Positions 5,360 through 6,989 of a DNA stretch of 6,989 nucleotides are shown in pieces (the first letter of the stretch is position 1; the number at the start of each line of letters is the position of its first letter). Source of the DNA: Candidatus Aminicenantota bacterium. GTDB taxonomy: Bacteria; Acidobacteriota; Aminicenantia; Aminicenantales; UBA8522. The stretch spans positions 1 to 6,989 of the forward strand of contig JAFGRZ010000292.1 of NCBI GenBank assembly GCA_016934895.1, written 5' to 3'. The position numbers and the translations under genes were made by a program. Under the pieces are notes generated by a model that was not told the origin of the DNA, did not search any database, and was given only the letters and a program-made list of their open reading frames with translations.

Positions 5360-6922
5360 ATGGAAAAAGCAAGCATTGACCGTTTCGACCTTGCCGTCGT
5401 CGGAGCCGGCGCCGGACTCATCCTCGTCGAGGAAGGCCTCAAGCGGGGGCTCAAAGTCGCCCTCATCGAGTCCGGCAAGATCGGCGGAACCTGCCTGACC
5501 CGGGGGTGCATCCCCTCCAAGGTCCTCGTCGCCCCCGCCGACGCCGTCCGCCAGGCGGAGCACGCCCGCAGGATCGGGGTCGGCCTCCGCCTCGAGGGGA
5601 TCGACTGGGACCTCATCGCGCGCCGGATGTGGAAGAAGATCGACCTGAGCCGCGAGATGGAGGGCGATCTGGCCGGCGTCGACGGACTCACGCTCTTCCG
5701 GGGCGCCGGCGAGTTTACCGGGGATCGCCGGATGAGAGTCCGGCTCGGCGATGGGACCTTCTCCGGCGAGTTCGAGGGCGAGCGCATCGTCCTCGCGCCC
5801 GGCACCCGCTCGGCCGTCCCGCCCGTCCGGGGCCTCGAAGAGACAGGCTACATCACGAGCGAGTCCTTTTTCGGGGAGAAGTTTCCCAAAAAGCCCTGGA
5901 AGAGCCTGATCCTCGTCGGCGGGGGGATCATCGCCGCCGAATTCGCCCACATTTTCTCCGCCCTGGGGACCCGGGTCACAATCCTCGAGATGCTCCCCCG
6001 GCTCCTGACGACCGAAGAACCCGAAATCAGCGACTTCATCGAGAGGCAATTCCGCAAGCGGATGGACGTGCGCCTCGGGGCCAAGGCCGTCGCCGCCCGG
6101 GCCTCGACGGGCGGCAAGACCATCGTCTACGAGGATGCCGCGACCGGGAAGACCGGGGAGGTCGAGGCCGAGGAGATCCTCGTCGCCGTGGGCCGCCGCT
6201 CGAACGCCGACACCCTCCGCCTCGAGAAAACCGGGATCGAAACCGACGCCCGCGGCTGGATCGTCGTCAACGCGTTCCTCGAGACCTCGACGCCCGGGAT
6301 CTGGGCCCTCGGCGATGTCACGGGAAGCTACCAGTTCCGGCACAAGGCGAACTATGACACGGACGTCCTCGTTCACAACATGTTCGGCGCCGCGCCGCCC
6401 GTCTCACCGGATGCGCCCGGTCCGGCCGCCCACGCCGGCCGCAAGATGCCCGTCGACTACTCGGCGGTCCCCTGGGCCGTCTACACCGATCCCCCGATCG
6501 GACATGTCGGGATGACCGAGAAGGAGGCGGTCGAGGCGGGCCACGAGATCTATGTCGCCGTCCACCGCTTTTCGGAGGTGGCCAAAGGATACGCCATGGG
6601 CTACGAGCCGGGGGACCATGACGACGGGTTCGTCAAGCTCGTCATCGACAAGTCCTACCGGATCCTGGGAGCCCATGTCGTCGGGCCTCAAGCGGACGTC
6701 CTCGTCCAGCCGTTCGTTTATCTCATGAACGCGGGCTTCACCTGCGACGTCCCGGAGAAGGGGAGCGGGGCCGCGGCCATCCTCCACAAGGCCGAGCGGG
6801 CCTGCCCCGAGGCCGGCTCTTTTCTTCCCATTTACCGGTCGATGATCATCCACCCTTCGCTCAACGAGGTCACCGGCTGGGCCCTCGCCAACCTGCGCCC
6901 GGTCAACATCAAAAAAGGCTGA
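5360..6922 (+). CDS. FAD/NAD-dependent pyridine nucleotide-disulfide oxidoreductase (dihydrolipoamide dehydrogenase-like)
   Basis: This 520-residue flavoenzyme would transfer electrons between NAD(H) and a disulfide substrate in the cytoplasm. The FAD dinucleotide fold is at residues 11-37 (VVGAGAGL, Glu37). The redox-active disulfide is in GGTCLTRGCIPSK (Cys45, Cys50). The second dinucleotide fold is at 183-210 (LILVGGGIIAAE), ending in Glu210, which favours NAD over NADP. The second FAD contact is WALGDVTG (315-322, Asp319). The C-terminal dimerisation domain starts near 365 and ends with the His498/Glu503 pair in HPSLNE that acts as the proton relay in this family. Length is above the usual 450-480, partly from a Pro/Ala-rich insert at about 343-366 and extra residues at about 464-490. 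It lacks the C-terminal Cys pair of mercuric reductase. No 2-oxoacid dehydrogenase subunits are adjacent, so lipoamide is only one candidate substrate; mycothione reductase-like or other disulfide reductase roles remain open. It has its own promoter and no Shine-Dalgarno sequence. Confidence 0.9.
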   Translation: MEKASIDRFDLAVVGAGAGLILVEEGLKRGLKVALIESGKIGGTCLTRGCIPSKVLVAPADAVRQAEHARRIGVGLRLEGIDWDLIARRMWKKIDLSREMEGDLAGVDGLTLFRGAGEFTGDRRMRVRLGDGTFSGEFEGERIVLAPGTRSAVPPVRGLEETGYITSESFFGEKFPKKPWKSLILVGGGIIAAEFAHIFSALGTRVTILEMLPRLLTTEEPEISDFIERQFRKRMDVRLGAKAVAARASTGGKTIVYEDAATGKTGEVEAEEILVAVGRRSNADTLRLEKTGIETDARGWIVVNAFLETSTPGIWALGDVTGSYQFRHKANYDTDVLVHNMFGAAPPVSPDAPGPAAHAGRKMPVDYSAVPWAVYTDPPIGHVGMTEKEAVEAGHEIYVAVHRFSEVAKGYAMGYEPGDHDDGFVKLVIDKSYRILGAHVVGPQADVLVQPFVYLMNAGFTCDVPEKGSGAAAILHKAERACPEAGSFLPIYRSMIIHPSLNEVTGWALANLRPVNIKKG

Positions 6923-6936
6923 CGCCAAAAAAGGCG
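6923..6936 (+). terminator. Weak stem-loop directly after the oxidoreductase stop codon
   Basis: CGCC and GGCG flank an A6 loop immediately after the TGA at 6920-6922. The stem is only four base pairs and no T-tract follows, so it is a poor intrinsic terminator by itself. The hairpin 13 bases downstream may matter more for transcript ending. Confidence 0.2.
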
Positions 6937-6948
6937 GATGCCATACGC

Positions 6949-6973
6949 TGTCCCCAATTAAAAAATGGGGACA
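6949..6973. repeat. Hairpin repeat with TGTCCCCA/TGGGGACA arms
   Basis: TGTCCCCA (6949-6956) and TGGGGACA (6966-6973) are perfect 8-base complements around an AT-only nine-base centre. It is followed by CGATATACTGTCACCA, which runs to the end of the window and ends in the reverse complement of 406-415. The GGGGACA-type arms with an AT-rich centre resemble dispersed REP/RAYT-associated palindromes (recalled knowledge). The left arm plus loop could also end the oxidoreductase transcript. Confidence 0.55.
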
Positions 6974-6989
6974 CGATATACTGTCACCA

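Noticed and set aside
5297..6376. Long open frame (359 codons) on the minus strand across the oxidoreductase gene
   Set aside because: It is antisense to a gene with complete FAD, disulfide and NAD motifs. Its Asp/Gly/Pro/Ala-rich composition is typical of a GC-rich shadow frame, and it has no recognisable domain.
5360..6922. Mercuric reductase identity for the oxidoreductase
   Set aside because: The C-terminal vicinal Cys pair and the N-terminal metal-binding domain of MerA are absent, and there are no other mercury-resistance genes nearby.
1..6989. CRISPR array, tRNA or rRNA genes
   Set aside because: No regularly spaced direct repeats, no tRNA T-loop or acceptor pattern and no rRNA-like sequence were seen on either strand by eye.

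Overview
The window reads as a piece of a moderately GC-rich bacterial genome. The tricorn-family exported peptidase, with a Lys/Glu-rich linker inside its propeller, and the dispersed palindromic intergenic repeats would suit an Acidobacteriota or Aminicenantes-like lineage. That placement is inference only; no marker gene is present.

Layout from left to right. (1) The 3' end of a gene running in from the left (1-348, +), perhaps the C-terminus of a GHKL-type ATP-binding protein. (2) A short convergent gap (349-431) holding REP-like repeat sequence. (3) A complete exported tricorn-protease homologue on the minus strand (432-3719), with a Sec signal peptide, beta-propeller repeats, PDZ domain and S41-type catalytic domain. 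(4) A divergent AT-rich gap (3720-3962) with the peptidase leader, including an RBS, a 7-bp inverted repeat and a TATAAT box. (5) A two-gene MNT/HEPN toxin-antitoxin module (3963-5019, +), visibly lower in GC than its surroundings, with an antitoxin-type nucleotidyltransferase carrying its own winged-helix domain and overlapping the HEPN toxin gene. (6) A 340-base gap (5020-5359) that is not empty. It holds a start-less, codon-biased reading frame ending in a membrane segment, probably the tail of a lost gene, with REP-like motifs on both sides, followed by a strong promoter. (7) A complete FAD/NAD-dependent disulfide oxidoreductase of the dihydrolipoamide dehydrogenase/mercuric reductase superfamily (5360-6922, +), apparently made from a leaderless or near-leaderless transcript. 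(8) A hairpin repeat that runs to the last base of the window.

The genes do not form one pathway. The peptidase and oxidoreductase look like independent housekeeping or catabolic genes. The MNT/HEPN pair looks like an inserted accessory module. The repeats on both sides share cores in opposite orientation and mark the edges of the variable stretch. The points most worth a second look are the MNT/HEPN pair with its altered HEPN motif (Phe where the modified Tyr is expected), the orphan membrane-protein tail beside it, and the TTGACA/TATCCT promoter whose spacer is almost entirely a perfect 14-bp palindrome.
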